This document shows positions 47,429 through 59,940 of a stretch of 64,000 nucleotides of DNA, piece after piece. This stretch comes from Helianthus annuus (lineage: Eukaryota > Streptophyta > Magnoliopsida > Asterales > Asteraceae), in contig NC_035448.2 in the NCBI RefSeq assembly GCF_002127325.2, positions 89,914,546-89,978,545 on the forward strand, written 5' to 3'. Each line of letters opens with the position of its first letter. The first letter of the stretch is position 1. The notes below the pieces were generated by a model that saw only the letters and a program-made list of their open reading frames with translations, did not search any database and had not been told where the DNA came from. The translations under genes were made by a program, and so were the position numbers.

Positions 47429-48194
47429 TCTAATTTTGTATTTGGATATTGAAACAATTGTTATTTTAACTCATTTATAGTATTTTGAGTTACGTTTCAT
47501 ATTAGCATGTTTAAATCCGTGAATAAGTTAATTATTCTAAATGTCCGTAGTCGATCATAATTGTGAGAACAAATATGAATGTAAGACTATTATGAACTTG
47601 GATTGGTGGACATTCATTTAGAATGAATATAGAGCAAAGTGTTGCTGCCAAAGTTCATAGATATTTGTGGGATACAAATATTGGACTGACTCGCTCTCAG
47701 ATATTACTGCATGGAATCATTTGTGATTGATCATAAGTAAATTTTGAGTTAAGGCGAATATCATAGTATCCTCTGACCTGAGATACATATTGGGTCTTGA
47801 TATTCACCAAATATTATGCCTTGACTTATTTCTTCGCTGTCAGTAATATGACAGTACATAAGGCTGAGCTCAGGTGTGGTACAAGGTGATTGTGAGAGAC
47901 GTATGTAGTCAAGAAGGGATTTGTTCCTCTTATTCATTGAGAGTAAGATGTCTAAGGCCTGATAAAGTTAAATCAACAGAGAGTGATCACTCTATGTCTC
48001 TGGATTTAACATGACATCTGTAAAGAAAGGATAAAATGATAAATTCACCTAAATCATGTTCAAGTAAGGGACTTGAAAGGGATGATGTTATTGAATGGAA
48101 AATATAGTCATACGTATTGGGGGGTAGTAAACCGTAGTTAGGCGTCATTTACTGCTTGCATCAATCTTCTATGTATCTTGTGCAAGTGGGAGAT
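47429..48194 (+). other. Conserved 3' non-coding block of copia B
   Basis: 766 bp without an ORF, closely matching 16031-16814 of A. It ends in the purine tract GTGGGAGAT directly before the 3' LTR. Confidence 0.8.
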
Positions 48195-49246
48195 TGTTGG
48201 ACTCTGTATGCCCAAGACACATATTAAATTGATGTGGCTAATACGTTATGATCCAAGTCGAGTCATACCCAATAACAAGCTAGACAAACACTTACAATAT
48301 TTATATATGATATGATCAAACAAATAAATATCAACACTTAGAATATTTAGAAATTGGTTTTCTAAATAATTGCACTTGACAAACTAATAAATTATATGGA
48401 TAATTTATTTTGAGAGAGTATTTTATTTTGTTATTTAATGGGTTAAATAACATAATAAAAATAGCATAAGTCTTATAACATATGATGTTATATTTTATAA
48501 AAGTTATAAAATACATATGTAAGACTTATATTATTTTATAAAAGAAAATTGAATTTTTTTATATAAATAAAGACTAGGCCGCCACCCCCCCCCCATGGGG
48601 TCTTCCCAAAATTGTTGGTCCAATCACACCACATGCATGTCTTACAAGTTAGATGGATTGTGATTGGGTGTTCTTCCCAAGCAATTTTGGCCAATTAGTT
48701 TACATGCAATTGCATGAACCTTGATTGGGGAAGAATGATGGTCCAATGACATTTCATGCAAATGTCATAACTAGAGGCTTTTTGATTGGGCAAAATGGGT
48801 GGCAAGATTCTCTCTACATCTATAAATACCAAGATGTCAAATGAATGAAAATGAAAGACTTGTGTTTTTCTCTCAAAAAAATCGGCAATCATAAGGTGTT
48901 CTTAAGGTTTTCGGTTTTTTTGATTCAAGTGTTGAAATCCTAGCTACAATCGTAGTGTTTGTTGGAAGCTTGGGGTATACAAGCTTGAGGTCTTCTACTC
49001 TTGAGGACAACCATTTCAAGAAGCATCATCCTTTTCATCATCCTATTACTCCAAGAAGGTAGTTTTCTAAACACCCTATGGTTGTGTATGATAGTATGCA
49101 TCTTCATATATGGATCCGGGTTTTGGGATTTTGCATTAAAATGTTTTTTACATCTTATAAAATTAACATGTTCTAAACATTATTTCCGCTGCGTTTTTAT
49201 TTCATATGGATGAAATTGCTTTGATAAACATGTTAAAATCCCTTCA
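48195..49246 (+). repeat. 3' LTR of copia B
   Basis: 1,052 bp, same length as the 5' LTR, TATAAATA at 48821-48828, followed by TSD TGGTT. Confidence 0.95.
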
Positions 49247-49251
49247 TGGTT

Positions 49252-49271
49252 AACACGTGAATGTGACGTAT
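49252..49271 (+). other. 20-bp spacer between copia B and element E
   Basis: Only this much older DNA separates the TSD of B from the LTR of E; its last five bases CGTAT are the TSD of E. Confidence 0.9.
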
Positions 49272-52200
49272 TGTGACAACCCTCACTAAACCAGGTATCC
49301 GTACGATTTAATTAATAAATAATTGCTGCTTAATTACTGTGCTTAACTGAAATTGCTGACGAACTGCTACTTGATTTCTAGTACTTGTATATTCCTGCAT
49401 CATACTTTGATTGCCGTCACTACATTATTTACAAGTTGAACCTTAGTGACAAACATGATGCAGTAAAGCACAGTAGCATTAGAACGGATAACCTATTGAA
49501 CATGCTGATAAAGCCAGCATCAGGCAGACACTGCCTCTAAGGGCCTGTATGAGCCAGAAATATTTTACTACACCCATAGTGAGTGTAGGGATACAAGGGT
49601 TGTAGAACTGCGTCTCTAGGAATAAGATATAATGACTGGATGTGCCTAAAACGTACTCTAAGCACGAAACACAGCACTTTTATTAACATACTAGCTTCTG
49701 GCTAACTAATAAAGTGCCAAAACATGAGGAAAATATTCCTGACACTTTGTAGAATAAGTTGTGTCACTAAAAATATTATTAACGACGCTTAAAAGCTTAC
49801 TTAAGCTCTTTAACGGATTTCTATCCAAACGAACAACCGGACTATACCCGGAACATGAAAATATTGACAAAAATATTATTGGTCTTTTTCTGAGCCAGTT
49901 AGGGTCCCTGATTACCCTAACACCCGCATTAGAACGCATCACACCACTAACCGAGTTAACCCTAAATCTAACTTGGTTTAACATAACTAAACTCTAACCA
50001 TGTGATTGAAATCGAACTAGAAACCCCCCCCCTTGGGCCGATCGGTCACCTTGTGACCTTGACATGTACCATTTTTCATTATAATATTGGCTCTTGTCTC
50101 ATATCTTGATGACATACAAACCATTGGTTAACCATGTTAAGCTTTGCCTATAAGTATCATCATCAACACATTAGATTATTCACACCACAAATCACCCAAG
50201 ACTTTCTCTCCTCTCTTGCTCCCAACTCTCGGCCGAACCCCCTCCCCCTTCTACATCCATTTTCGGCTCTTGTTCATTCCATTCCTACATCACACAAGTG
50301 TTAAGGATCTCGCATAAGGAGTCTTGGAGCTAACGGAAGGTGAAGGACCTCGTTATCTTGCTTTTATCCACCACATTTTCGCATAGATTCTTCCCTAGCC
50401 TCGAGCTAGAGGTATAACACTTGAAACTCATACTCGAATCATTCTAAAGTGGTTAATAAGATTTGTAACGGTTAAAATGCGAAAACTTATCTTTTGAAGC
50501 TTTAAAGTCTACTAAAACATGAATATTGTTGGATAAAAACTTAATACTTGTGTAAAAGTTGTAGTATTTGAAAGTTGTGAATATTGAGGCCCGATCTATG
50601 ATGTGGTAGCTCGGATCATCATTTAACCCGGTTTGGTTAAGATCATGGATCTTGACATAAGCTTGTTTCGGACGGTACAAGGGTTAAAAGGTGAAACTCT
50701 ACCACACGAGAAACATGAACTTGTGTAAAAGTATATTTTACTTGTAAAATAGTGTTTAAAACTAGCGGATCTACGTATCTGCAAGTGGTATTTTCAAAGG
50801 ACCAAGTGTCGAGAAAAATCATGTTTTCTAAAAGTCGGATAACACACTAACAAGCATGATTTTTACAAACCACAAGTGTATAAACACTTGTGAAATGAAA
50901 AGTTTCGACAAAATAACGATCTTTGTAAAAGTTGACAAGAAGATGTAAAGATAGATTTATTCTAAAAACGAGGATTTTACGATAATAAGTTATTTTACAC
51001 ATAGATCCACAAACTATAACGGGATCTACACTATAGTTTTCGGAAAAACTACAAGTTCATGTGATTATGCGATTTACATACTTGTCGACTAGTTTGATGT
51101 GTCGGAAATTGTTTGGTTGAATCAAGAAGTTGTTGAAATGATTTGGTAAAAGAAAATGATACGCTTGAAAGCGTGGCCACCTCCAGTTACAGGGGAAACT
51201 CTGGCGAAATTTTTCTAAAAATATAACACTTAGAATTATTTACAAGTGTTAGAATTATTTTTGATATGTTTTCAAAATATATTTCGCCACGACTTTATTT
51301 ACAAATATTCGGAGGTGGGATTTTCACAAAACTAAACGTGATAAATATATATTTGGTAAATATAATTTTTCACAACACTGTTTATGATTATTTTGTGAAA
51401 ATACACAAATATTATTTTTAGAGTAAAAAAAAATAATATTTGCAAACGTTGACAAATCCAAAATAATACAAACGCTTTCACGATAAACATATAAGTTACA
51501 ACGGTAATTATTATTACCACACGATTACTAAAACGTAACTTACGCATTATACGGAAATGATTACGAACGTATATTTTATCAATGTATTATTTTTGGGGAA
51601 AAATTATGTGAAATGGAAATATAATATTTTTGAGAAAAATATTTATATTTGGAATTAGAAATGAAGATATATTAAGTGAGACTTAATATTATAAATTGAA
51701 CGCACATGTATTAAATCCCCCATCCTTGGGAAGGATATTAACTACCAAGTACATGCAAAATGTAAACACGAAATAGTTGTCTAACTATTTCCCAAAAACC
51801 TAAACTATAAAGCTAAGGCACGGCCATCCGTCTAATAGAATTAGTACATGTAGGTCGTCGCACAGCTGACATTCGGAGTACTTGGTAGAGACGCACTGAC
51901 TGTGAGTTCATGTCCCCCTTTTCTCTTAACTGTTTTCAGTTTTCTAAACTGCGGGGGTGAAATACATGTTACAATGTTTATGATTACTTTATACATGGTA
52001 TGGTTAGCGTAAGGAGGGTTACTTTTTAGATCATGTGAATGGGTAGGCGGAAACTTGAGGTCATTAATCCTCAGGGTAGGACCGAGGGGCAGGAGCGATA
52101 GATCTATTTGGGTGTAGCGAGCCCAGTCCCAGGCCCAGCATAACGGACCTTGGGATGACTTTGTACCCGACGCATAAATCTGCTAGGTTTGAGCCTTCCT

Positions 52201-52682
52201 ACTTGCATTTCACACATGTCAATGGCCTTGCAAACCATTGGTGATCTCTTTTTCCTTATTTGCTACATACCAGGATTTTTGGATAAATACAAAGGTTTGT
52301 TTACTCACTTACACATGAACTCGCTCAACATTATTGTTGATTTTTCAACTTACATGTATTTCAGGGAATTAAAGATCTGGCACGGTATGGCATGTTTTTC
52401 CCGCTGCATTAGTCACCGAGGTCATCCAGGGTTCGGGGAATGTGACTCTTTCCTGGACAAGTCACAGTCCTTGAATCATGTTATGTTAAGATTGAATTTG
52501 TAATGTTTGGTGAACAAGTTTATGGTTGTTAGGGTGTTATCCCGTTAAGACAATGTTATGGTATTTTTATTTTAATGGATGATCTTGCATATTTTTAATT
52601 CATATAGCTTGGTTATGATTAAGCTATGGTATTAAGAAGTCACACCAAATTAACCACGCTTCCGCAAAGCCAGGGTGTGACA
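49272..52682 (+). repeat. 5' LTR of element E
   Basis: TGTGACAACCCT start, GGTGTGACA end. Possible TATA box TATAAGTA at 50149-50156; shared hairpin motif TGAACTCGCTCAAC at 52316. Confidence 0.97.
50149..50156 (+). promoter_or_regulatory. Possible TATA box in LTR of E
   Basis: TATAAGTA followed by a CATCAACAC-type leader and a CT-rich tract (50195-50220); copy in the 3' LTR at 60818-60825. Confidence 0.45.
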
Positions 52683-52685
52683 GCT

Positions 52686-52698
52686 TGGTATCAGAGCT
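52686..52698 (+). promoter_or_regulatory. Primer binding site (tRNA-iMet) of element E
   Basis: TGGTATCAGAGCT, three bases after the LTR; the first 12 bases match initiator Met tRNA. Confidence 0.93.
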
Positions 52699-52849
52699 CT
52701 GATCATAGCGAACTAGGATTCCTTCTCGAGTCTAGACTATGATCACTAGGGCTCTCACGAAAACATTTTTACTGCATACCACTTAAGTCCAGATCCAAAA
52801 CATTTTTACAAACAAATGTTGAGCACATTTTATTTATTATTTTTAGGCT

Positions 52850-53140
52850 CAGTCTGGGAGGCTGAGGCTCGGTCTGGGAGGCCGAGGCTCGATCTAATAG
52901 GTCGAGGTAGTTGTCTAGTGAGACTAGGGAGTCAGTCTGGGAGGCTGGGAGAATTGGCTAGTGGGACTAGGGAGTCAGTCTGGGAGGCTGAGAGAATTGG
53001 CTAGTGGGACTAGGGAGTCAGTCTGGGAGGCTGGGAGAATTGGCTAGTGGGACTAGGGAGTCAGTCTGGGAGGCTGGGAGAATTGGCTAGTGGAACTAGG
53101 AAGAGCAGTCTGGGAGGCTGGGAGGCTAGTGGGACTAGGA
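52850..53140 (+). repeat. 43-bp tandem repeats in leader of E
   Basis: Units of the type CAGTCTGGGAGGCTGGGAGA plus ATTGGCTAGTGGGACTAGGGAGT repeat with a 43-bp period from about 52933 (next at 52976), with shorter degenerate units on both sides. GC-rich against the AT-rich surroundings. Confidence 0.9.
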
Positions 53141-53230
53141 GAATTATGTGATATCTTACTTGGTAACCTATGTGATCACTTGATTGTATGACTGATTATT
53201 TGTGCATACTTGTGTCTATGTTACAGACTC

Positions 53231-54709
53231 ATGGACTCAGCCGGTACTGGTGACTCGGACACCACCGGACCCAGGCCTATCGTATCTGATGACCTCCCAT
53301 CTTCGGAGCATGAGGTGCATACATCTGATTCCACCAGCACGGACGACGACGATTTCCAGCCCTTCGCACTACCCGAGGGTGCTGATGAGCCTGCAGATGG
53401 CCCTCCTGCTGAGTACCTACCCCTAGTAGTGATTCCGGCTCCTATACCTTTAGCCGTTTATCCCGCATATGACTTACTACTTGACGTCGAGGCTGACGGT
53501 GATATCGATCTGTTTGAGGATGAGCCTATCGAGGATGAGATCCCGGACGCAGCCCTACTTCCTGCTGGCGATCTTCTGATGATCGCTGATGCCCCTGCCG
53601 AGGACTCACCCGCATATTCACCGGTCCCAGACTCCTTTGAGTCTGTGGCATCCGCACCTTCTCACGAGGTGAGCGCACAGCACTTTGCACACGATTCGGA
53701 TCCTGACCAGGCATCCTCTGCCGCACCTATTCCTAGCTTCGTATTTGACCATGATGATATAGAGGATTCTGATCCCATCTTTCCTCCGGGATTCGACCCG
53801 GATCATGATATTGAGTTTATCCCGATGGACCAGCCCATGGAGGGTCCCGCCGATCCAGTTGATCCTATTGATCCCGATTTTGATTTCGAGATGGCTTTTG
53901 ATGACCATGAGCCTGCCTTGGCTCCTGAGCAGGCAGCTGCTCTAGATCCTATGCCCGAGCATGACCCCGTACATGCTGGCATCCCAGTTGAGCCTGTTCT
54001 AGCTGACCCGCCCGTTGATGATCATTTGGAGGGCGATCATGTCGTTGTTGCTGTCGATCCTGTTGTTCCCCCACCTATTGCTGATATACCAGTTGACCAT
54101 CCTGTTGATCACGTTGCACCGGTTGATCTTGTCGTTGCTCCCCCATTTGATCCCATTCCACTTGAGCCTGAGCACGCACTGTTTGCAGACCACATGGATC
54201 CACCGGATGAGCATGCACAGCACGGTTGGATACCTGCCGATGAGGATGTTCCACCTTTGCCCCCTCAGATCCCTGTTACACGACATGTTGATTTCACTTT
54301 TCAGGTTCCTCAGTTTGTACCTCCAGCGAGGCCAGGAGAGGGTTCTTCAGCCCATCCTTTTGGGCACGTACCGATGTCTAGCCCCTTCATGCCCCAGATG
54401 TCATCTGTTCCACCCTCTACTTCACCATTTCACGTGGCACCGTTTGACCCCACCAGTGAGCCTTTACTCTGGTCGACACCGCCCGTCATGCCACCGACTG
54501 ATCCATACCATCCGTTTCATGTGGGACACACTATAGAGGACGTTTTGATGTCCTTCGTTCATCAGCACGAGTCACACACGCAGCGTCTCCAGGAGCTTGA
54601 GAGAGCTCAGCTGCCACCATGTTCATGCCATGGACAGATACACTCTCCTCTTCAGCCATGTCGATCATTACCCCCAGATTATGCTGCTCGCCTCTTTACA
54701 CTAGAGTAG
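53231..54709 (+). CDS. Extra acidic, Pro/Asp-rich ORF upstream of gag in element E
   Basis: 492 codons from ATG 53231 (an ATG at 53210 in the same frame is possible) to TAG 54709. 53231 is preferred because an acceptor-like TATGTTACAG ends 5 bases before it. The protein is very rich in Asp, Pro, Ala, Val and Glu, with repeated DP, PVD and DDD motifs (DDDDFQPFALPEGADEP near the start), few Lys, no zinc finger and no transmembrane segment. The C-terminal 60 residues (TIEDVLMSFVHQHESHTQRL, then QELERAQ) could form a short helix or coiled coil. I know no function; similar hypothetical ORFs accompany gypsy elements in composite genomes. It is intact although gag-pol is not. It could be a Gag-like accessory or a translated spacer. 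Confidence 0.7.
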   Translation: MDSAGTGDSDTTGPRPIVSDDLPSSEHEVHTSDSTSTDDDDFQPFALPEGADEPADGPPAEYLPLVVIPAPIPLAVYPAYDLLLDVEADGDIDLFEDEPIEDEIPDAALLPAGDLLMIADAPAEDSPAYSPVPDSFESVASAPSHEVSAQHFAHDSDPDQASSAAPIPSFVFDHDDIEDSDPIFPPGFDPDHDIEFIPMDQPMEGPADPVDPIDPDFDFEMAFDDHEPALAPEQAAALDPMPEHDPVHAGIPVEPVLADPPVDDHLEGDHVVVAVDPVVPPPIADIPVDHPVDHVAPVDLVVAPPFDPIPLEPEHALFADHMDPPDEHAQHGWIPADEDVPPLPPQIPVTRHVDFTFQVPQFVPPARPGEGSSAHPFGHVPMSSPFMPQMSSVPPSTSPFHVAPFDPTSEPLLWSTPPVMPPTDPYHPFHVGHTIEDVLMSFVHQHESHTQRLQELERAQLPPCSCHGQIHSPLQPCRSLPPDYAARLFTLE

Positions 54710-55292
54710 CAGGTTGCTTCTGTCATCCGTACTCAGCAAGCTATGGAGGAGGACTGGCTCCAGTTACGTCGCTTGCTTTACACTTACTTTCCCCCTCCTC
54801 CACCGCCATCTGTATAGAGCTCATCAGTACTGCTTGTGTAGACGTTGGTGAGAGGACCGCGATTGCTTTTGGTTGCATAGCATTTTGGAGACTACATGAT
54901 GATACTGACTTTTGACACATACTTGATGTATTTGATGTACTTGACACTGATTTGATATAGCTTTTGGACAGGGGTGATGTAGCCCCTAGTTGATTGATGA
55001 TTGTATGACACAGTGATGTACTGATACATTTACGTTGTGGTCTCGATATATATGGCAATCGCAGTGTTCTCATCATATTTGATTCGCTTGATTGCTTATT
55101 TACATTATTATGACGTGGGATGTTGTGTGTATATTTTTATGACATAGGATGTTGTGTGTATAATATTTGTGACATGGGATGTTGTGTGATTAGTATTTGT
55201 GAAGTATCGATAACATGAGATGTTATGTGCTATTATTATTACTATATACGTACGCTTTACTATGGCCTGACCGACGTACACATCTTTAGAAG
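54710..55292 (+). other. Spacer between extra ORF and gag of E
   Basis: No gene supported. Contains a degenerate repeat of GACATGGGATGTTGTGTG type (about 55110-55225, three to four copies). An acceptor-like CATCTTTAG lies just before the gag ATG. Confidence 0.6.
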
Positions 55293-58200
55293 ATGCCGCC
55301 AAGACGTCAACCACAGCAAATGCCCACTACTCAGGACGAACTACAGCAAGTCATTGCTGCAGCTATTACTCAATATGCTGCCTCTCAAGGAGGAATGAGT
55401 GGAAGCAACTCTGGCAACACTGGCAACAATAACAATCCGCCTCATGGGTGCACCTACAAACAGTTCTTGGACTGCAAGCCCGTAAACTTTGATGGCACAG
55501 GAGGTGTTGTCGCTTTTGTCCGCTGGGCTGAGAAAACAGAATCCGTTCTTCGCATGAGCAAATGCGCATTGGATCAGCAAGTCACTTATATCTCAGGGCT
55601 ATTCTTGGATGGAGCCCTATCCTGGTGGAATCTCCAAGTTCAAACACTTGGCGAAGCAGCTGCTTACGCGCTAACCTGGACCGAACTGAAAGAACTCATG
55701 CGCAAAAAGTACTGTTCTCGCGCTGAGATCCAGAGATTGGAGACCGAGTTCTGGCATCTAAAAATGGAAGGTTCAAAGATAGCTGAGTACGTCCAAAGAT
55801 TCCATGACTTGTCGCATGTGGTACCCTACATGGTCACACCTGAGTTCAAGAGAATTGAACGCTTCATTTGGGGATTAGCTCCTCAAATCATCAGCATGGT
55901 GACCTCCTCCAAACCTGCAACTATCACTGAAGCCATTGATTTGAGTGTGGCTCTCACCGAGGAGGCAATTCGTTTGAACAAGTTTGATGAAGCTGAGCCC
56001 AAGAAGAAAGAGACTCATGTGGAGTCGTCAGGTGGTAACAAACGAAAGTTTTCGAACTTCAAGCAGGGCACCGGGGTGGTGGTTAAGAAAGGAGAGCAGA
56101 ACGCGCCAGCTCAGGATACAGCTGGTGGTAGGAAGAAAGGAAAGGGATATATGGGTGCACAACCCAAGTGCAACTCATGCCAACGACATCACTCTGGTCG
56201 TTGCGGGCTAAGAGTTTGTGAATCATGTGGGAAGACTGGTCATACGAAGGATTTTTGTTGGGCTAGTGCTGGCCGGGGAGGCCAAGGAGGATCTGGGAAT
56301 AGGAATAATCGTGGTGGTAATGGGAACCGCCCCCAAGGAAACCATGGAGGTGATGGGAATCGGGTCAATCATGCAAACCAAGCGGGCGCCATGAATCGAA
56401 ATCAGGGAAATAATCAAGCTGGAAACGTTGGTGGAAATGGGCAGAGACCCAGATGCTTTAACTGCGGCGACATTGGGCACTACAAAAGGAATTGCCCGGA
56501 ATTGAACCAAGCCCGCGGAAGGGTTTTCAACATAGAAGCAAGGGAAGCGCGCCAGGATCCCAATGTTGTCACTGGTACGTTCCTTGTAAACCAACGCTAT
56601 GCATCCGTTTTATTTGATACTGGCGCCGATTATAGCTTTGTGTCGTTAGAATTTAAGAACATGCTTGGTTTAGCCGCTAGTAAGTTAAATATTCCATACT
56701 CGATCGAATTAGCAAATGGTAAGTTAGTAGAAGCTAATGAAGTGATTCGAGGGTGCGTAATCGAATTGGGAGAGCGTGAGTTCGCTCTAGATCTACTACC
56801 AGTCCAGTTGGGAAGCTTCGACGTGGTAGTAGGGATGGATTGGTTATCGAGTAACAAGGCCGAGATAGTTTGTCATGAGAAGGTCGTTCGTATCCCGACC
56901 AATGATGGTGAGACCATTGTTGTTCACGGAGAGAAGCGTGAGACGCCGTTGAGGATTATTAGCTGCCTGAAGGCAAAAAAGTGTTTGCAGAAGGGATGTG
57001 CTGCCTTTCTGGCATACATTGTAGATAAGAAGGCTGCTGAGCCAAAGATCGAAGACATCCCTGTCGTGAGGGAATATCCAGAAGTCTTTCCAGAAGACTT
57101 GCCTGGATTGCCGCCTCAGAGACAAGTGGAGTTCCGCATAGACTTAGTTCCAGGCGCCGCGCCTGTGGCTAAGGCACCCTACAGACTTGCTCCGTCTGAG
57201 ATGCAGGAACTCTCGACACAACTTCAAGAGTTGTTAGACAAGGGATTTATCTGACCGAGCTTCTCGCTATGGGGAGCTCCATTTTTGTTTGTCAAGAAGA
57301 AGGACGGTAGTTTCCGCATGTGCATTGACTATAGAGAGTTGAACAAGCTGACGATCAAGAATAGGTATCCCCTGCCAAGAATCGATGATCTGTTCAACCA
57401 ACTACAAGGTTCAAGCTTTTATTCAAAGATCGATCTTCGATCTGGATACCATCAGCTACGGATACAGGAGGAGAGTATCCCAAAGACAGCCTTCAGAACT
57501 CGATATGGACACTACGAGTTTCTCGTTATGCCGTTTGGTTTGACAAACGCACCTGCAGTTTTCATGGATTTGATGAACCGAGTTTGTAAGCCGTACTTGG
57601 ATAAGTTCGTGATTGTATTCATCGATGATATTTTGATTTATTCAAAGACGAAGGCTGAGCACGAACAGCATCTAAGAACTATTCTGGAGCTGCTAAAGAA
57701 GGAACAGTTGTAAGCCAAATTCTCTAAGTGCGAGTTTTGGCTACGTGAAGTCCAATTCCTTGGACATGTAGTAAATGGAGATGGGATTCATGTGGACCCC
57801 ACCAAGATCGAAAAGATCAAGAATTGGGAGACGCCAAAGACGCCAACCGAGATTCGTCAATTCTTGGGTTTGGCTGGCTACTACCGAAGGTTCATTGAGG
57901 ATTTTTCGAAGATCGCTCAACCATTGACGCTCCTCACACAAAAAGATAAGCAGTTTGATTGGGGAATCAAACAGGAAGAAGCGTTCCAGCTATTGAAAGA
58001 TAAGCTTTGTAATGCGCCGATCCTAGCACTACCGGAAGGTACAGACGATTTCGTGGTATACTGTGACGCCTCGCGTCAAGGATTGGGTTGCGTGTTGATG
58101 CAACGTCAGAAGGTTATAGCTTACGCATCACGCCAACTAAAGGTGCATGAAAAGAATTATACCACGCATGATTTGGAACTTGGCGCAGTGGTATTTGCTT

Positions 58201-59905
58201 TAAAGATCTGGAGACATTACTTATATGGTACGAAATGTACAATTTTTACAGATCATAAGAGCCTACAACACATATTCAACCAGAAGAAGTTGAATATGAG
58301 ACAAAGACGATGGGTTGAGTTGTTGAATGATTACGACTGCGAGATAAAGTATCATCTAGGGAAGGCGAATGGGGTCGCCGACGCCCTAAGTCGAAAAGAA
58401 AGGATCAAGCCCATAAGGGTTAGGGCTTTGGAGATGATTATTCAAACCGATCTTTCCTTGCGCATTCGTGCCGCGCAGAAAGAAGCTCTTAAGGAAAGAA
58501 ACCTTGAAGAAGAATATCTCCGTGGGATGGAGAAGCAATTGGTGCCAAACGAGGAAGGAACGTTATGTTTTGAGAGAAGGATTTGGGTTCCTCTGTTTGG
58601 TGGTTTGAGGAAAGTTATTTTTGATGAAGCTCACAAATCGCGGTACTCTATCCACCCAGGAGCAGATAAGATGTACCAAGATCTTAAGGATTACTATTGG
58701 TGGCCTAGGATGAAAGGCGATGTTGCTGTTTATGTAAGCAAGTGTTTAACGTGTGCTAAGGTTAAAGCTGAATACCAGAAGCCTTCAGGACTTCTGCAAC
58801 AACCTAAGATTCCCAAGTGGAAATGGGAACAAATTTCAATGGATTTTATTACAAAGTTGCCAAGAACGCCAAGAGGTCATGACACTATTTGGGTAATAGT
58901 GGACCGGCTAACCAAATCAGCACACTTCTTACCCATCAGGGAGAAAGATAATACGAGCAAGTTGGCTGAAATCTACATGAGAAAAATCGTTACGCTCCAT
59001 GGAGTACCTCTCTCGATCATCTCAGATAGAGACGGAAGGTTCGTATCAAGGATTTGGCAATCCTCCAGGAAGCTTTTGGCTCACAATTGAATCTGAGCAC
59101 TGCATTTCACCCGCAGACCGACGGACAAAGCGAGCGGACTATTCAAACATTGGAAGATATGCTGAGAGCATGTGTTATGGATTTGGGCGGTAGCTGGGAT
59201 AAACTTTTGCCACTGGTCGAATTTTCATACAACAACAGCTACCACACCAGTATTGGTGCCGCGCCATTTGAAGCTTTATATGGACGCAAATGCAGATCAC
59301 CGCTTTATTGGTCTGACGCAGGTGATAGACAATTGGTTAGTCCTGATGTGGTACAGGAAACCACAGATAAGATCGCACAGATCCGAGGTCGCATCAATGC
59401 GGCTCGTGATCGTCAGAAAGCCTACGCGGATCGAAAAAGGAAGCCTCTGGAATTTGAGGTAGGAGATATGGTTTTGTTGAAAGTATCACCCTGGAAGGGT
59501 GTGGCACGCCTTGGGAAGCGTGGAAAGTTGAATCCGCGGTATATTGGTCTGTTCAGAATTTTGGAAAGAATTGGGTTAGTAGCATACAAGTTGGATCTAC
59601 CTGCCGAACTGAATGGCGTTCATGATACATTTCATGTATCAAATTTGAAGAAAAGTCCAACGCAAGATACCATTGTCATTCCTACCGACGAAATTCATGT
59701 TGACGACACGCTCCATTTCGTTGAAGAACCTGTTGAGGTCACGGATTGGAAAGTAAACAAGACCCACCGGAGCAGTGTCAAGCTCGTCAAAGTTCGTTGG
59801 AATGCTAGACATGGTCCTGAATTCACCTGGGAGCGTGAGGACCGAATGAAAGAGAAATACCCCCACCTATTTCCTGAGAACCCTGCTTCTACAAGCAGAA
59901 CTTAA
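55293..59905 (+). pseudogene. Element E Gag-Pol polyprotein, two stops and one frameshift
   Basis: ATG 55293 opens Gag (ELQQVIAAAITQYAAS, CTYKQFLDCKP), zinc knuckles CESCGKTGHTKDFC and CFNCGDIGHYKRNC (about 56454), and protease LFDTGADYSF (about 56616). TGA at 57252-57254 falls where relatives have Arg in [12 protein letters not shown] follows ([20 protein letters not shown]). TAA at 57711-57713 falls on the Tyr of QLYAKFSKC. RNase H ([14 protein letters not shown]) and integrase ([27 protein letters not shown]) follow, then a one-base loss near 59065 shifts to the frame holding [22 protein letters not shown] and a chromodomain-like end (EFTWEREDRM), stop at 59905. Otherwise about 75% or more like D by eye. 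Confidence 0.95.
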
Positions 59906-59940
59906 AATTTCGGGACGAAATTTTTCTAACGGGGGGAGAA
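59904..59940 (+). repeat. Pre-LTR palindrome and purine tract of E
   Basis: AAAATTTCGGGACGAAATTTT (59904-59924; AATTTCG/CGAAATT arms) is followed by CTAACGGGGGGAGAA, the site where plus-strand DNA synthesis would start, directly before the 3' LTR. Confidence 0.9.

Larger units (their letters stand above)
23052..49246 (+). mobile_element. Ty1/copia element B, full length, host of two nested elements
   Basis: Two 1,052-bp LTRs (23052-24103 and 48195-49246) are flanked by TSD TGGTT (23047-23051, 49247-49251). By eye about a dozen differences separate them (about 1%). Removing C plus the LINE scar (25877-34700) and D with one TSD copy (37716-47126) leaves a normal copia layout: leader, gag, PR, INT, RT, RNase H, conserved non-coding block, purine tract and LTR. 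Remaining defects are a stop at 35369, missing central gag and a changed primer site. Confidence 0.95.

Noticed and set aside
52189..52503. 104-codon ORF in LTR of E (copy at 62857-63171)
   Set aside because: It is open in both LTRs only because they are near-identical, and it overlaps the conserved hairpin; no protein features beyond chance.
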